Below, piece after piece: positions 33,796-47,600 of a stretch of DNA of 64,000 nucleotides. Numbering within the stretch: position 1 is the first letter of the stretch; each line of letters begins with the position of its first letter. The notes beneath the pieces were generated by a model, which saw nothing but the letters and a program-made list of their open reading frames with translations, ran no database searches and was not told where the DNA came from. Origin of the DNA: Liolophura sinensis (Eukaryota > Mollusca > Polyplacophora > Chitonida > Chitonidae); NCBI RefSeq assembly GCF_032854445.1, contig NC_088297.1, forward strand, positions 18,733,127 to 18,797,126. Reading direction: 5' to 3'. The translations under genes and the position numbers were made by a program.

Positions 33796-36700
33796 AGGAG
33801 GCCGAAATAACGCATAGGCAACCTTACCCCCGAGCAAACACATTGAATTGTTTTCTTTTGCTACATTAATTTCGAACACGCAAAAACCCAGGAGTCTCTC
33901 ACCAATGCAGTGAGTTGTGAGTTCTGTGAGTTCAAGTCCAGTTGGCTTCCTTGTGGGTTTCCCCCTGGCTGTCGTCGTACAAGTGAAATATTCTTGAGTA
34001 CGGCGTAAAACGCCAATCAAATAAATAAATAATCATCTAGAACACCTGAATGTAGCCATATAGTGAAACATTCTTAAAAATCAAATAAATAAATATAACT
34101 GTATAATCTAATGCTTGTATACCACTCACCAACCGAAGAAGGTGCTTTCAAAATGCTGAAGGACAATTTTCGATCCAAAACGGTATTTTCGCCGAAATAC
34201 GCCATTTTTAGGTCTCTGACTATCTAATTATTTCATCACTCTGTCCATCCGTCTCTTTGATGTGTTTCAGGAAATCGCCATGGTGCTATGGTTCATGCTG
34301 GAGTACGTGTTACGTGTCTGGTCTGCTGGATGCAGGTCCCGGTATCAAGGGCTCGCGGGCCGGGCTCGATTCGCACGAAGACCATCATGCATTTTAGGTG
34401 AGATGCCTCGCAGAGTTACGTCCCTTGATTTTACTGTAATATTGTATGGAGGAAAATATTTTGTGTTTTGCTTCGGTCTTAAGACCAGACTCATCTTAAT
34501 GAAAAACAAATGGAGTTTTGTCCAGATCTAAGAAAGTATTAACTTTAAATCTAATAAAAGTGAATAATCAGCTGATAAGCATTTAACTGAAGGCTTAGTG
34601 ACAAGAAACGTCTTAAGCACGTTGAAAACAATTTGCATATCTTCGACCAGGAAGTCTGTACCTTACATCTTAGAAAGTTCGTCAGTAACTATCCAAAGGC
34701 TGGTGGTTTACTCCGGGCACTCTGGTTTCCTCTGGTGCAAAATAGTCATCCATCGTCTAAAAGTGAATTATTCTTGAATATTATGTGTCGAAGAAATAAA
34801 CGAAATATATCGTTTCGTAGAAAACTAGTGGTGCGATTAACGATGTTTGTAATTAGCATCTTTTGTGCAGTGGATCGCAAAATTCAGCTGTGCACCATTC
34901 CGTTGCTTAAACGCGCAACATCGAAGCAAAGCAAAACTGAGCAAATGTCACTTATTTGTTTATTTATATATTTATTTATTTTTCATTTGTGTTTTACCCA
35001 AGAATATTTCACTCATAATCCAGCGGTGAGTATTATGCTGGGAGAAAACCGGGCAAAGCCCAGGGGAAAACCACGACTATCTGCAGTCTGCTGGAAGACC
35101 TTCCCGGGCACGACCGGAGAGGAAGCCAGCTTGATCTGCGGGACTTGAACGCACAGCGACCGCACTGTGAGAGGCTCCAGGGTTATTGTGCTACGCTAGA
35201 ACGTTATAACCACTCGACCATGTAATGCCACATTGGACCTACATTTGATTTACCTCCGCCTTCGGCCTGAAACTCCATCTTTTTTTGCGACACCTGACAC
35301 AGGTCAATTTCTTCAACACTCTACGTAGGCTATATTTCATACGCGCGTAACTTCCAACGCCTTTATTGTCACAGGAAGTGGTGTAATCAGTTGCAATTTC
35401 CGGAAGTTGTTATAAAACCACTTTATTCCGCAGACAGTGTGCCGAGACATCAAGACGCCAGTCCGGATTGTAGTGCCTTAAATAAACCTCTTAAATTGTG
35501 ATTTCTTTCTCCATTAATTCAAAATATTAAAATCTGAAAATAGACACTCATCTCATAACATCGAAGTTGATGTTAAATCAAGTGTAATGTTTTTGTAATA
35601 GGTAACATCCAGGGTAAAGTAGTTTTTGTTGTGACAATCCCACCTACTCTCGTCATACTCCGCACAACCCTGGAACTGTAGTTGCTAACACTTCTGAAGT
35701 AGAATTGGTGGAGGAGCTGTCTGTATTGCCTGCTTTCATTGACCATTGTCTTTTACTGTTGTGTTCGATAGTTCAAAGCCAACTCTTGCAGGTTAGTATT
35801 GTCAGAGGGTGTTTCCATGTACTCTCCAGGTTTGTTTGTGTGTGTGGGAGGGCGGGGGGGAGGGGTCTAATTTTTCTGGGTTTCCTCTACCCATCAAACT
35901 GACGGACATATGCATTTATTTTTCTCATAGGTGAAAATACAGCGCAATGCACCCATAAAATGTCATAAAAATTTCTTCTTTATTGTCATACCAGCTTTAG
36001 GTCGATATAATCGTTTTTAGTACATACATACAATATCTTACCCTTTGATATACTTCTGAACAGCCAGCTTAAGAAATAAGAAATACTCTTAGGATACCAA
36101 AAGTTTCTGGAGCAACAGATTGAAGAGCTGGCTGTTTACAAAGATTATTAAATCGTTATAAAATCGTGATGTTAGTCCATCCTTGATATACAATTGACAT
36201 GATGTTATAAACCACTTTCGCAAATTGGCGGGGGTACTCCGTGGATTAGATCCATTAATGTTATGTTAAGCCCCCGTGACCGAGCGGTTAGACTGTTGAA
36301 CGCTGCAGAATAACCCACGCGCCTCCCACCAGTGTGATAGCTGTGAGTTTATGTCCTGCTAAAGGTCTGTCAGAAAATAAATAAAGTATATACATTAATA
36401 AATGATTAAACATAAGCCAACTCTGATATTATTATTTTTTTTTGCTGTTGTTTCTTTCAGATTTAATTATAATTTTAGCCAGTATAATTCTACTAAGTGT
36501 GGGCAGTATAGGGCAGGTATTCGCCACCGCTCTCAGGGGCCTACGCTTCTTCCAAATTCTCCGCATGGTGCGTATGGATAGGCGTGGGGGTACGTGGAAA
36601 CTTCTGGGGTCTGTAGTCTGGGCTCATAGACAGGTAAGGCTGCTGGCTTAGGGTTTTGGGTAAGGTATCCAGGTAATGTGTCCATAAAAGGTGTCCGAGT

Positions 36701-39700
36701 TTGGGTAAAAATTCCGGGCAAGTGTTTTGAGCAAGGTTTCTGGGTTGGGGTAAAATGTCTGGGCAAGTGGTTTGGGTAAGGTGTCCAGGTATTGAGAAGA
36801 GATTCATTGACGGGGTTTTGTTCAAGGCGTCCGGGTTTGGGTAAAAGGTCCGGGCAAGTGATGAGTTAATCAATAATACAAGAAATCAACCACCGGACCA
36901 ATCAAATAACAGGCGAACCAATCAATCAGACAGTTAACTTAATCAATCCATTTTTACATTTTCAGGAGCTGATGACAACTGTATATATAGGATTTCTTAG
37001 CCTTATTTTTTCCTCGTTTCTTGTGTTCCTCGTTGAGCGGGGTCACAGTGAGAAAAAGTTTAGTACCTACGCCGACGCTCTCTGGTGGGGAGTGGTAAGT
37101 AACTTATTGTTTTATCATTGCTCTCACTGCTTGTGGAGCCTTGGTTGGATCTTTGATGCTCGTGTGACCGCTAGCGCAATATGTCCGTTGAAGACAACTT
37201 GATTTCCCCAGTACTGTGTGCATATCTGTATATGATATGTAAGAAAGTTCGTCAATGACCGGTGAAGGTCGTTGATTTACCTCTGGCTTTCCAGTTTTCT
37301 CCAATCATAAAATTCACCGCCATTGTCTAAGTAAAAAATTATTGAGGATGAGGATAAAGAACATTTAAATAATAAAATAAAATCGGTAGCCTTGATTCTA
37401 GCTGGGTCTATCGCTCAGTAGAAGTGATTTTTCAAACGCTGCCCGGCCTTGCGCCAGTATATTGTGACTGTTTGGGTGGGGGGTTTTGTTGTTGTTTTTT
37501 GGTGTCTTCGGTATGGCATTTCAGTAAGGCAGCACTACACGTATGTAGGTGGTTTGAAGTCATCAGTTATTTATTTATTTATTTGATTGGTGTTTTACGC
37601 CGTATTCAAGAATATTTCACCTGTACGACGGCGGCCAGCATTATGGTGGGTGGAAACCGGGCAGAGCCCGGGGGAAACCCACGACCATCTGCAGGTTCCT
37701 GCCTGACTTTCCCACCTACGGCCGGAGAGAAAGCCAGCATGAGCTGGACTTGAACTCACAGCGACCGCATTGGTGAGAGAGACTCTTGTGTCATTACGCT
37801 GCGCTAGCGCGCTAACCAACTGAGCCACGGAGGCCCCAAGTCATCTGTTACAAGGAAACACCGTCGTGATGTGGCCAATGTAGGGCTGAAAAGCCACGTT
37901 AACCCGCTGTCGTCGCTGTGAGTTCAAGTCCAGTTCATGCTGGCTTCCTCTCCGGCCGTATATGGAAAGGTCTGTCATCAACCTGCGGATGATTGTGGGT
38001 TTCACCCTGGCTCTGCCCGGATTCCTCCCACCATAATGCTGGCTGCCGTCATATAAGTGAAATATTCTCGAGTATGGCGTAAAAGACAAATCGAATAAAT
38101 AAATAAATAGACTGCAGCCAAGCAGAAAAATAAAGACTTGAAAGACAAAACATGAAGCAATGCACATCTTATTATAAACTTCGCTTGGTTTACTGTGTGA
38201 TACCTTCATAACATATAATGTCAGCATCTTTCTCTTTAATTATCATTCCTCATTTCTTTTCTTTAAAAAAAACGCAAAAACATGAATATGTCTTTTATTC
38301 CTTCACAGTCGATTGAATAAATCATGAAATGAACATGTACTTCATTGTTCATTCTGGGATAGACAATATCCAAACACCCAGAAATGTGATGTTTTTTGAC
38401 TGATTTTCTCCCATAGATCACTCTATGCACTGTGGGATACGGTGATACGGTCCCCGAGACTTGGGCAGGCAAACTTATCGCAGCTTTTTGTGCCGTTTTG
38501 GGAATATCATTCTTCGCACTTCCGGCTGTAAGTTGTCGCAATTCTTGTTTTCCTGAAATCGTCATTAAAAGTAATACCTACATTCAGATCAGGGAACATT
38601 TAAGTGAAACCCAGCTTGTATTTGTATTCCAAAATGCCTCAGGGACGAAGAAATATTCAAATTGTAGAACATCCTTTTTGGACATAAGAAAATGTTGTAA
38701 AATTTCTTAAAATAAGCTCTGAACAGTCTTAAATGGTATATGTTACTTTTACGAATTTTCCAGATAATCACCTAACTACAGTTGACTCTTGGAGAGACAA
38801 AAATGTATGATTAGCTGTATAAGTAAACATTTAATTTAAGTACCTGTTTGTTGAGGCGAATCTTCAATTGAAAATATCCAGAAAGAAACCGTTCAGCTTT
38901 TATTCCAAACTGAAAAATGTTTTTGCCAAAATCTTCAATCCCAGAATCCGTCCATTTAAAATATATCAGCAATTCCATTAGACTGCATCACAATGGTGTA
39001 CCAACAAATACCACACATTTTTACGACCATTTAGCAGTGGGGTTTTTTTATTATTAATTTTTTTTTGTTTGTTCTGACCTTCTTCAGGGCATTTTAGGTT
39101 CCGGATTCGCCTTAAAAGTGCAACAACAACAAAGACAAAAACATTTAATCAGACGCCGTGTGCCTGCCGCCATGTTGATTCAGTCGCTATGGAGATGTTA
39201 CGCAGCTGACGAACATTCCATTTCCATAGCAACCTGGAAACCTCATATGATTCCATGCCCTAGTCCTTCACAGTAAGTGTGAACAGTTAATTCTGTATAA
39301 TATAAAAGGTTTATTCTAATACGACAAGCGAACTTGAAATGTGATGCCGTTTGCGTTAGTGTTGAAGCGTAAAATGAAAGAGCACGAAGTATATGTCAAG
39401 GAAATGACCTCTGAGAAGAAAACTCCATTTGGCTAAACAGTACCGTTTTCCGCACTAAGTTAATCAGTCGATTCTTTTTTGAGAATGTTTGTTATTTATT
39501 TGCTGAAATCTGAAAAGCAGGGAATAAAATACTTTATTTGTTCTAATACCAGAAGCGAAGTTGTAATGTGACACCGTTGGCGTTAATGTGAAACTTACAT
39601 GTAAATTAAAGTTGTAAAGGAGGATGTAAAAAGACGAATTTTTACACTCAAAAATCTAATCTGTTAATTTTAACAGAAATCTGTTGTCTGAGTGATGTTA

Positions 39701-41344
39701 GAATGTATTCTGTTATTATAACACCATATTCTGTCATATTCAACATAGTATCCTGTTTGTCTAATAGAATGGTTAAGCTGAATTAATAGAACATGTGTGT
39801 TATATTTAACAGAACAATCTGCTGCAATAACAGAATACATTCTAACATCACTCAGGCAACAGACTTTCTATTAAAGTTAACAAATTAATTTTTTGAGTGT
39901 AGGATGTATTGGAAAGCTTCCGCAATGCATAGAATGGATAGCTCTTATTTGTCACATACAATGAAGACAGTTTAAACTGCGGAATTTGGAGAATGTAACC
40001 GTACAATATAATTCATTAACAACGGTTATTTGTTACAAGTTATTGTTAATTTGACATATGAGCCTGAGGTCAATTACAAAACAAGACGTCCGAGATATAA
40101 TTTTACAACATTAACGTGACGTCACTGCTTTGCAGAAAAATGGGCAAATTGATGCATTTTAATCTGTGAGGGTACCTACATTTATTATTATTATGACTTA
40201 TCAACGAATATTATTTCCTGAAATATTTACATTGGAGGATTTGCAAGGTATGTCAGCATTATTAATTTTGTATACTCACCTGTGTTAAAATGCAATAATT
40301 TGAGCCACCCTTGCCATAAAGCTACGACTTCGTGACACAACGGGACGTCACCACAATTGTGAAACTTCAGTCTAACAATCAGTCCAAATAGCCAATAACT
40401 GACGAAACTGTTCAGATACATTACCAATAACTGGGGTCTGACAGTGAACCTAAATAGCCAGTTAATATGCATTTCAGAGAAACGTCTCGACGAGCCAACA
40501 GTTCTTTTGTAAGCCGATTTTCCACACGGCGGAGAGATCGTGGATATCAACATAACAACAACAACAACTCAAATAACCAATGTCCGCCCACGCCGACGAC
40601 AAGGTACGGGTCTGGTCGACGTCATAATATTCCTAACGCCAACACGGACGAGAACGAGATTCCAGACGCTCTAAACAGGTATGGTAAACACACCACACAC
40701 CGCCTACCACTTTGCGATGATTGGTCAGAGTGAAGAGGGGAGAATGCTGATTTAATATATGGTGATGTGGAAGCAAATTAACACTTGTGGCGATGTGACT
40801 CTCTGAAATTGTCTGATATATCTTCGTATAAAAACGATAATAAATTTTAATGCTCAGTAATTACCACAACACATAACCCTTTATACCCTAATTCTTCTAA
40901 AACTTGGGACAGATATTAATAGTGTTGAAAGTAGAATATTACATTTCTTTACCAGCCTTTTAGAAAGGTAAACATATGAGTATGTTGTTCATTAAATGGT
41001 GAGAAAAAGGAAATTCAACATTCCTGCTAGAATTACACATATACTGACTAAAATGAGCAGACCAAGTGTCCCAAATTTTAGAAGAAATAGGGTACCTTGG
41101 CATAACTTTCCTGTTTTAGGAAAGCTGGTTATTTACCTGTCCTTTAATCTTTTCACACAACTTCGACAGGGAATCTGTAGACCTCCCCGCCCTTACAGCT
41201 TCTAGGGCTTTGGTGGAAAAGTTCGTCAGTAACTTGCCAAAGGTCGATGGTTTACCCCGAGCAGTTCTGTTTGCTCCACCCATAAAACTGACCGCCATCG
41301 TATAAGTGAAAAATTCTTGAATATGGCGTTAAAGAGCAATCACA

Positions 41345-41379
<35 letters not shown>

Positions 41380-41639
41380 ATAGTATAATATGAATGCATA
41401 GAACTCATTTCCCCACAAACATTTGTAGAATATTGTAACAAGGAGGTATTCCAAACCGAATCAATAATATTTAATAGTCACCTTTTTCTCGCTTCCCCAC
41501 CCGTCATATCCTTGGAACCCTTCTTTGTAAACAACCCCAGCTTGTTAAATATTGTCTTGCTTGACCATATTTATAGCCATTTGTCACAAGTCATTATAGT
41601 CATCAGTTGTCCCCGTCGCCGATACACACTGAATTAAAG

Positions 41640-41674
<35 letters not shown>

Positions 41675-44600
41675 CATTCATTTATTAATTCATTCAGTCG
41701 ATTAATCAGAGTTTCAAATGACTCCCTTGGTGACTTGGTTCGCTTGTAACGCTGCTGTCTTCACGCGGATTTCGTGGCATGGCGGTGCATGCGTACTGAC
41801 AAGCTAGGGCAGCGCTGTCAACAATTGAGGCTGGACGAATACAAAGTTCGCCCTCTGTAATTGAAGATATTAACAATAGTTATGCATGTAGAAACCTATA
41901 AAAATAAACCAGATACATCCAAATAAAAATTTTAAATATTCATTCTTCATTTCCAAATATAGCTGTTTTAAAAATATTTGCGCAGGGTATTGTATATCAG
42001 CAAACGTCATATCGTCTTGGCGCATGCGTTGCGAGCAAGCTGGTGTAATGATGTACTTTTATGAAGAAGCCCTGCCTTTTAAACTGAAATAGTTTTGCCG
42101 TTCATTTTAACTTGCTCATCCGCAGATCATGATTCTTTACTTGAGTAAGTTTCAATCAACTGTAAACTAAAATTATATTAAGTGCCATCTTTAATGAAAT
42201 GCTGCGTCCAAGGAATAGCTTTCTGGAACTCTCGTGAGACTTGCGTTATTTGAAAAGCTGAGAATGTTACAACAATAGCAGACAGTTTTTTTTCTAACAC
42301 AGATCCAGTGTAACCTAACCACACGTGTTTTTCATGGGATTGTATTGATGATAAGAATTGAAAAGCTACGTGAGCACTACGTCAGCGCTACGTCAGCATA
42401 CGTCACATAGTTCCCAACTGCACGTCGCTCTGCACGCCGAGTTATGTTTCATTGCTTTGCACGCCTGTTCATTGTTTGATTTCAGCGGAGTGTTTGAAGT
42501 TATTTTGTGTATCAAGATGTTCAAGTTTAACTTTGGCCGTTTTGTCGTGAACATTTTTTTACAGTTCCCTATGTCTTAAAGAAGTGAACTTGAAGGGGCA
42601 TATGATTTTTGTTAACGTGTGCCATGGGTATTCTGTTTCATTCCTGATCTCATGTCATTTTAACACTGGAAACACTTAGCGAAAAACGAAATATAACAAG
42701 GAATGTAGAGACAAACGTGAAAGCTAATGATAATATACTTAATCGGGTAATTAAGCTCATGGAGTCATTTGTTTTCATTTTAAACTTTTTTGTTTGCAAG
42801 AATTAAAAACAAAATCTAGATCCTGGTGGCCGTTTGTGTCATGTCGTAAAGGGAGATAACTTACAGATATTGCCTCCCCATTTTTACTGATTTGCTTTCT
42901 TCTGCCTTTTCCACAATTTTTCCCGACCTAGTCTGATTAATCACACATGGTAAGACTTTCCCTTTCCTCAGTGGCTTTTTAGTTTCCGACATAGGACATA
43001 ATTCCCTTGTAGTAGGAAATCATTTATCCCTGCACAAATTTGTGTGTTATTAAATCCTAACTTATTGTTCGTTGTGTTTGTTCATTGTGTTGTACCGTGT
43101 TTTACATATGAATTGTGTTGTTCGTTGGGTTGTTCATTGCGTTCTTCATTGCGCAATGTGATATATCGTGTTTTATGTATGAATCGTATTGTTCGTTGGG
43201 TTGTTCATTGTACAATGTGATGTATCGTGTTTTACGTATGAATCGTTTTGTTCGTTGTGTTTGTTCATTGTACAATGTGATGTATCGTGTTTTACGTATG
43301 AATCGTATTGTTCGTTGTGTTTGTTCATTGTACAATGTGATGGATCGTGTTTTACGTATGAATCGTATTGTTCGTTGGGTTGTTCATTGTGCAGTGTCTT
43401 ATACCGTATTTTACGTATAAATTGTATTGTTCGTTGTTTGTTCATTGTACAATGTGATGTATCGTGTTTTACGTATGAATCGTATTGTTCGTTGGGTTGT
43501 TCATTGTACAATGTGATGTGTCGTTTTTTAGGTATGAATTGTATTGTTCGTTGGGTTGTTCATTGTACAATGTGATGTGTCGTTTTTTACGTATGAATTG
43601 TATTGTTGTTGTGTCTTGTATTCTGAAGTGTGTGTGATTTGACCTTCACGTAATTCCATTCCCAAGATCTTCCTAAAATGTGTGTGTGCACAAATTCTCT
43701 GAGAGTAACACAGTAGTGAACTATTAGCGTATTAAAGACTGTGGTGCATCTTATGGTTGATTGTGGTACGCTAGAAGAAGATTTCTGTAGGTTGGTCACA
43801 ACACTAAACCTAGGCTCGTGGGTAAAGAATAAGCCGACATTTGAGGAGTCCCGCGAGTTCACGCAGATATAGACGAGGCAGGATGGGGGCTCTAGCTAAC
43901 GCAGATAAAAGGCGAGACTTTACGGTACTTGCTAGACTGAATACACATCTCGCACAGCACGGTCTGTCGACCCGACGGCTTCGTAAAATCATGCCTTTTA
44001 CCCGCGTTAGTTCGCGAGAGCCTCCACCCTGATTGGCCTCAACCTGCGTGAAGTCGCGCGATTCCTCAAATGCCGACTCAGTTTACACTATATGAATAAC
44101 AGAGGAATGTTAAAATAGTGTTTTTAAGCGCGTGAGTAGTGAAGTAGTGGCATGGAAATGATACCCCTTAGCTCGGTCTGTGTCATGTATCTGGGCATCT
44201 ACGTTGTGTATCTAAATCGTTTTGTATTTCTCATTTGATTGTATCTGTAATACACATATCATGTTATCTGTCATAATACACGTTTGTTGAGCAAACTGTC
44301 ACCTGACAGTGGCATCGGAAGCAGTACGGATGGTACGACCATGGTTGTACCACTTTTCATAAAAAAAAACGTGAAAAAAGTGAAATCAAAAGTGAAGTCG
44401 AACCAATTTAATGGCGACAAACAGAATGAAGGCCCAAGCACACACTTGTGCATTATAGACTGTTAAGCACAAAAAATCTACAATGGATCTCCATGTATGT
44501 GAAAAAATAAAAGCCTTGTAAAACGATTTTAGTGCTTCTCCTGCTGTCAAGCATGCCAAAGCTTCCGGGGCCTCGCCTCGCCCTTTGTGTTGGGATAGTC

Positions 44601-47600
44601 GACGGATGGCCGTACTAAATTCGAATTGCTTCCGACGAGCCTGCCTGGTTGTATTAACCTCAAGAAACACACCTGTGATTTGTGTGAATTGTGTGAATTG
44701 ATATAATTGTTTACCCTAATGGAAGTCCATGCTTCGTGGATATTTTGAGGCAACGTGGATGGAGTTTTAGCTTTTAATGTGAATTTGCCGTGTGTGGCTT
44801 ATTCGTCGTCTGTTAATATCACCAAAGATGTTATGTTTCGCTGTGTGTCCGCTCACTCTCGATATCCTGGCTCTTTGCAAATGGCTCTAGTTACAAATTT
44901 ACTTTTAGAAAACCCATCATTGGATGAGCAATCGTTCTTCAGTTACTTGCATATTTGCATAATACTTTCACATCGAATCGAAATGGCTGGTTTTCATTTT
45001 AGCGTTGTTAGAGTTATTGCTATAATATAATTATTGCTGATGTCTTAAATACAATAACAATTAAGTCAGATCTGGTTACATGTTTTCCCGTTAGAGGGCA
45101 GCAGCATCAGCCTTGTCATGGTGACCTGTACATTCTTTTCTGCGCATGCCTTTTCCGTGAAGATTTAACGGTGTTGCGATGAGAAGTCATATAAATACCG
45201 TGACATCGCCCATGGTGGTGCCCTCTAGCGTCAACTTCTGTCACTTTCGTTATGTTCCTATCTTTTTATCAAAAATGTTGACGTAAAATTTAACATTTGA
45301 TTGATTTGTTTTGTTTTTTTCTGACTGTTGTTTTACGCCGTTTTCAAGAATATTTCACCTCCATAAAGGCGGCTTTAACATTTGGTCCAGAATTTTTTCC
45401 CTTTCTCCGCAATTCCCATTTATTACTGTAAAATAGCCATAAATGTGACTTCCCGATGGGAAATTACCGTTACTTTCTACTCCTGGAATTAAAAACCACA
45501 TGAACGACTCATTTCAATATTTACAGATCATAAGAAAACATTACCCGTACAGCGTAAGGAACATATACGTCTTTGTCACAAGCCACAGAGCTCTTGCTGG
45601 CTTTCCACTCTGGTCGAAGTTAGGAAGGTCTTCCAGCAACCTGTAGATGGTCGTGGGTTTCTCCCGGTTTCCTCCCACTATCACTAACATCATTAAAATA
45701 AAAAAAAAAAAATAAATCACACACTACAATATCAGATTATTCTGGACTATGCTTTTGACAAACGCCTTTTCGTGAAACAAACAAGTTCTAATCAGCTCCA
45801 TGCTGGGCAGTACATATAGCCTGGGTTTAAATTAGTAATTAAATTTGTAATTCAAGCCTTGATATATATATATATGATTGATATTTATATAAAAACCATA
45901 CAGAGAGCAAAACTAAAGCAGCGACAGCGTGGCATAGTTACGAAATGGTCAGACTTAAGCGGTGAAATACGGCTTGTTGTCAATTTCTTTAAGTCAGGCT
46001 TTTACTCCGACTGTTCACGTAAATGCGTTAACATAGGAACAGCTTACGTGACCTATGAAAGCCTAAAGCCGAAATTGAGAAGAGATCGGTGTTTCATGAG
46101 TTATGAACTGTGACGGATCAGAAAATGTGCAGCATGATATATCAGAATTTTATCAAGTAACATTCGATTAAGACAAAAGCGTTATGTTTTAAATGGCCTG
46201 CGTTAAAGCTGGAAACATCTATAGATACTTCTGTAACATTAGCCTCATGTCACACGCAAGTCTTGGTGAAACTTGCACAGATTTGAAGCGGTTTTTATTT
46301 ACCTATGCCGTTTGATTAACGTAAGTAAATGCCTGGAAATGTTTTTGAGTTTGGCTCTAGTGTCTGTGGTTTTTCTTTTACGAGGAGCCCACTAAGCCTA
46401 GCTGTCGGGGATAAAGAATCCATGTCGTCAAGCGTCCGTAAAGAGAACTCCGTGTCTTCCTTCTGCGGAAAAGACTCAGAGGGTAGGTTTGACTTACTTG
46501 GTCTACGTTACGTTCCCGCAATACAAACTACCAGTGCAATATGTAGACAACCTGTGTTGAAAACTTAACGGAAATTCCAAAGTGAGAATGTAAAAAACAA
46601 TCCCTCCCCTTTCGTAAGGGCTCGTGTGATTGGCCAAACACCCGAAAAACCGATCCAACCGCTATCAATGGACAAATGTGGCCGTCGTCAAGTCAATCCC
46701 TCCACATTGCTGACCCAAGCTGCTTAGCTATAGAGCACATTTCTTGTAACAGGGGAGGATTGTAGTCTGTATATCCACTGCTAGGCAGGTTGAAACATTA
46801 TGGTTTTCTTTGGTTCTTGATTTACTGAGTTTAATTGATGCTTGGAGCGGTATGTATCTGCATTAATGTATCAAAGTATAGGTTGAAATATTTGAAGATG
46901 CCCGAGTATTTGACTTAATGTTCGCCGTTTTTTCACGATAAATCCCGTTTGGCTAGATTGGCAAGGAATGATGGAAAGGTTCCACTGTAATTTCTTTGAA
47001 TTTCTTAATTTATTTACTTATTACACTGGCCCTTGACGCCCTGTGCAAGAGCATTTTACTTTTACGACGGTGCTCAGATCAGGTTTACGAGGGTAGGAAA
47101 CATCAATGATTAAAAAAATTATTTTTAATTAACCATTTTACAGCATTACCACGGTTAAATAGATCAACGGATAATGTTCAATCGAATAAGTAAACCATTC
47201 ACTTTAGTAGTAAACGTGTCAAACCGTTAAAAAACATTTAATCAAATTTAATGTACATTTTTATCTTTTTTGTCTTTGCAGACGACGTGGACTCCTCATC
47301 ACCCAGCATGACTCAGCTCACAGATACTCACAAAAAAGCCATCCGGGCCATACGCAAAATTCGATACTTTGTAGCGAGGAAAAAGTTCCGAGAGGCTTTA
47401 CGTCCTTATGACGTCAAGGACGTCATCGAGCAGTACTCGGCAGGTCACGTGGACATGCTCAGTCGAATCAAAAACCTGCAGTATAGGTAAGATTTTCTGC
47501 TGGGCAAATAGTGGACGAATTCTCCAAGGTGGCACGGAGGGACGAAAGACGTCTTTAGTTGTTAAATGAAATTGGCAGAATGCTTGTACTGGTAGCTGCA

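Larger units (their letters stand above)
31384..34270 (+). other. KCNQ intron between S1 and S2 exons
   Basis: The intron is 2.9 kb. It contains a family C repeat interrupted by two SINE B copies (31440-32330), G-rich and C-rich tracts near 32529-32562, a family E fragment, an (AT)n run and a SINE A. No alternative exon was recognised. Confidence 0.7.
37095..38416 (+). other. KCNQ intron between S5 and pore exons
   Basis: The intron is 1.3 kb and is mostly repeat: an A3 fragment (about 37243-37365), a full minus SINE A and a plus SINE A forming an inverted pair. No alternative pore exon was seen. Confidence 0.7.
40679..46384 (+). other. KCNQ 5.7-kb intron in the A-B linker
   Basis: This is the largest intron of the visible gene. 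It holds SINE A copies, (aaat)n and (aatc)n runs, a 60-bp minisatellite, a 250-bp palindromic element and a family C fragment at about 45900-46060. The A-B linker is where KCNQ genes usually have alternative exons, but I could not identify one. Confidence 0.6.

Noticed and set aside
34633-35148. 171-codon open frame on the + strand
   Set aside because: It runs into the reverse side of a family A SINE, has no domain and no splice context, and lies inside a KCNQ intron.
37786-37835. Possible tRNA genes (A and B boxes)
   Set aside because: The boxes belong to SINE heads joined to a SINE body; no complete cloverleaf with acceptor stem was found.
43102-43575. Overlapping frames of 77-128 codons on both strands
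   Set aside because: They lie within a 60-bp minisatellite; the repeated peptide is a reading of the array.
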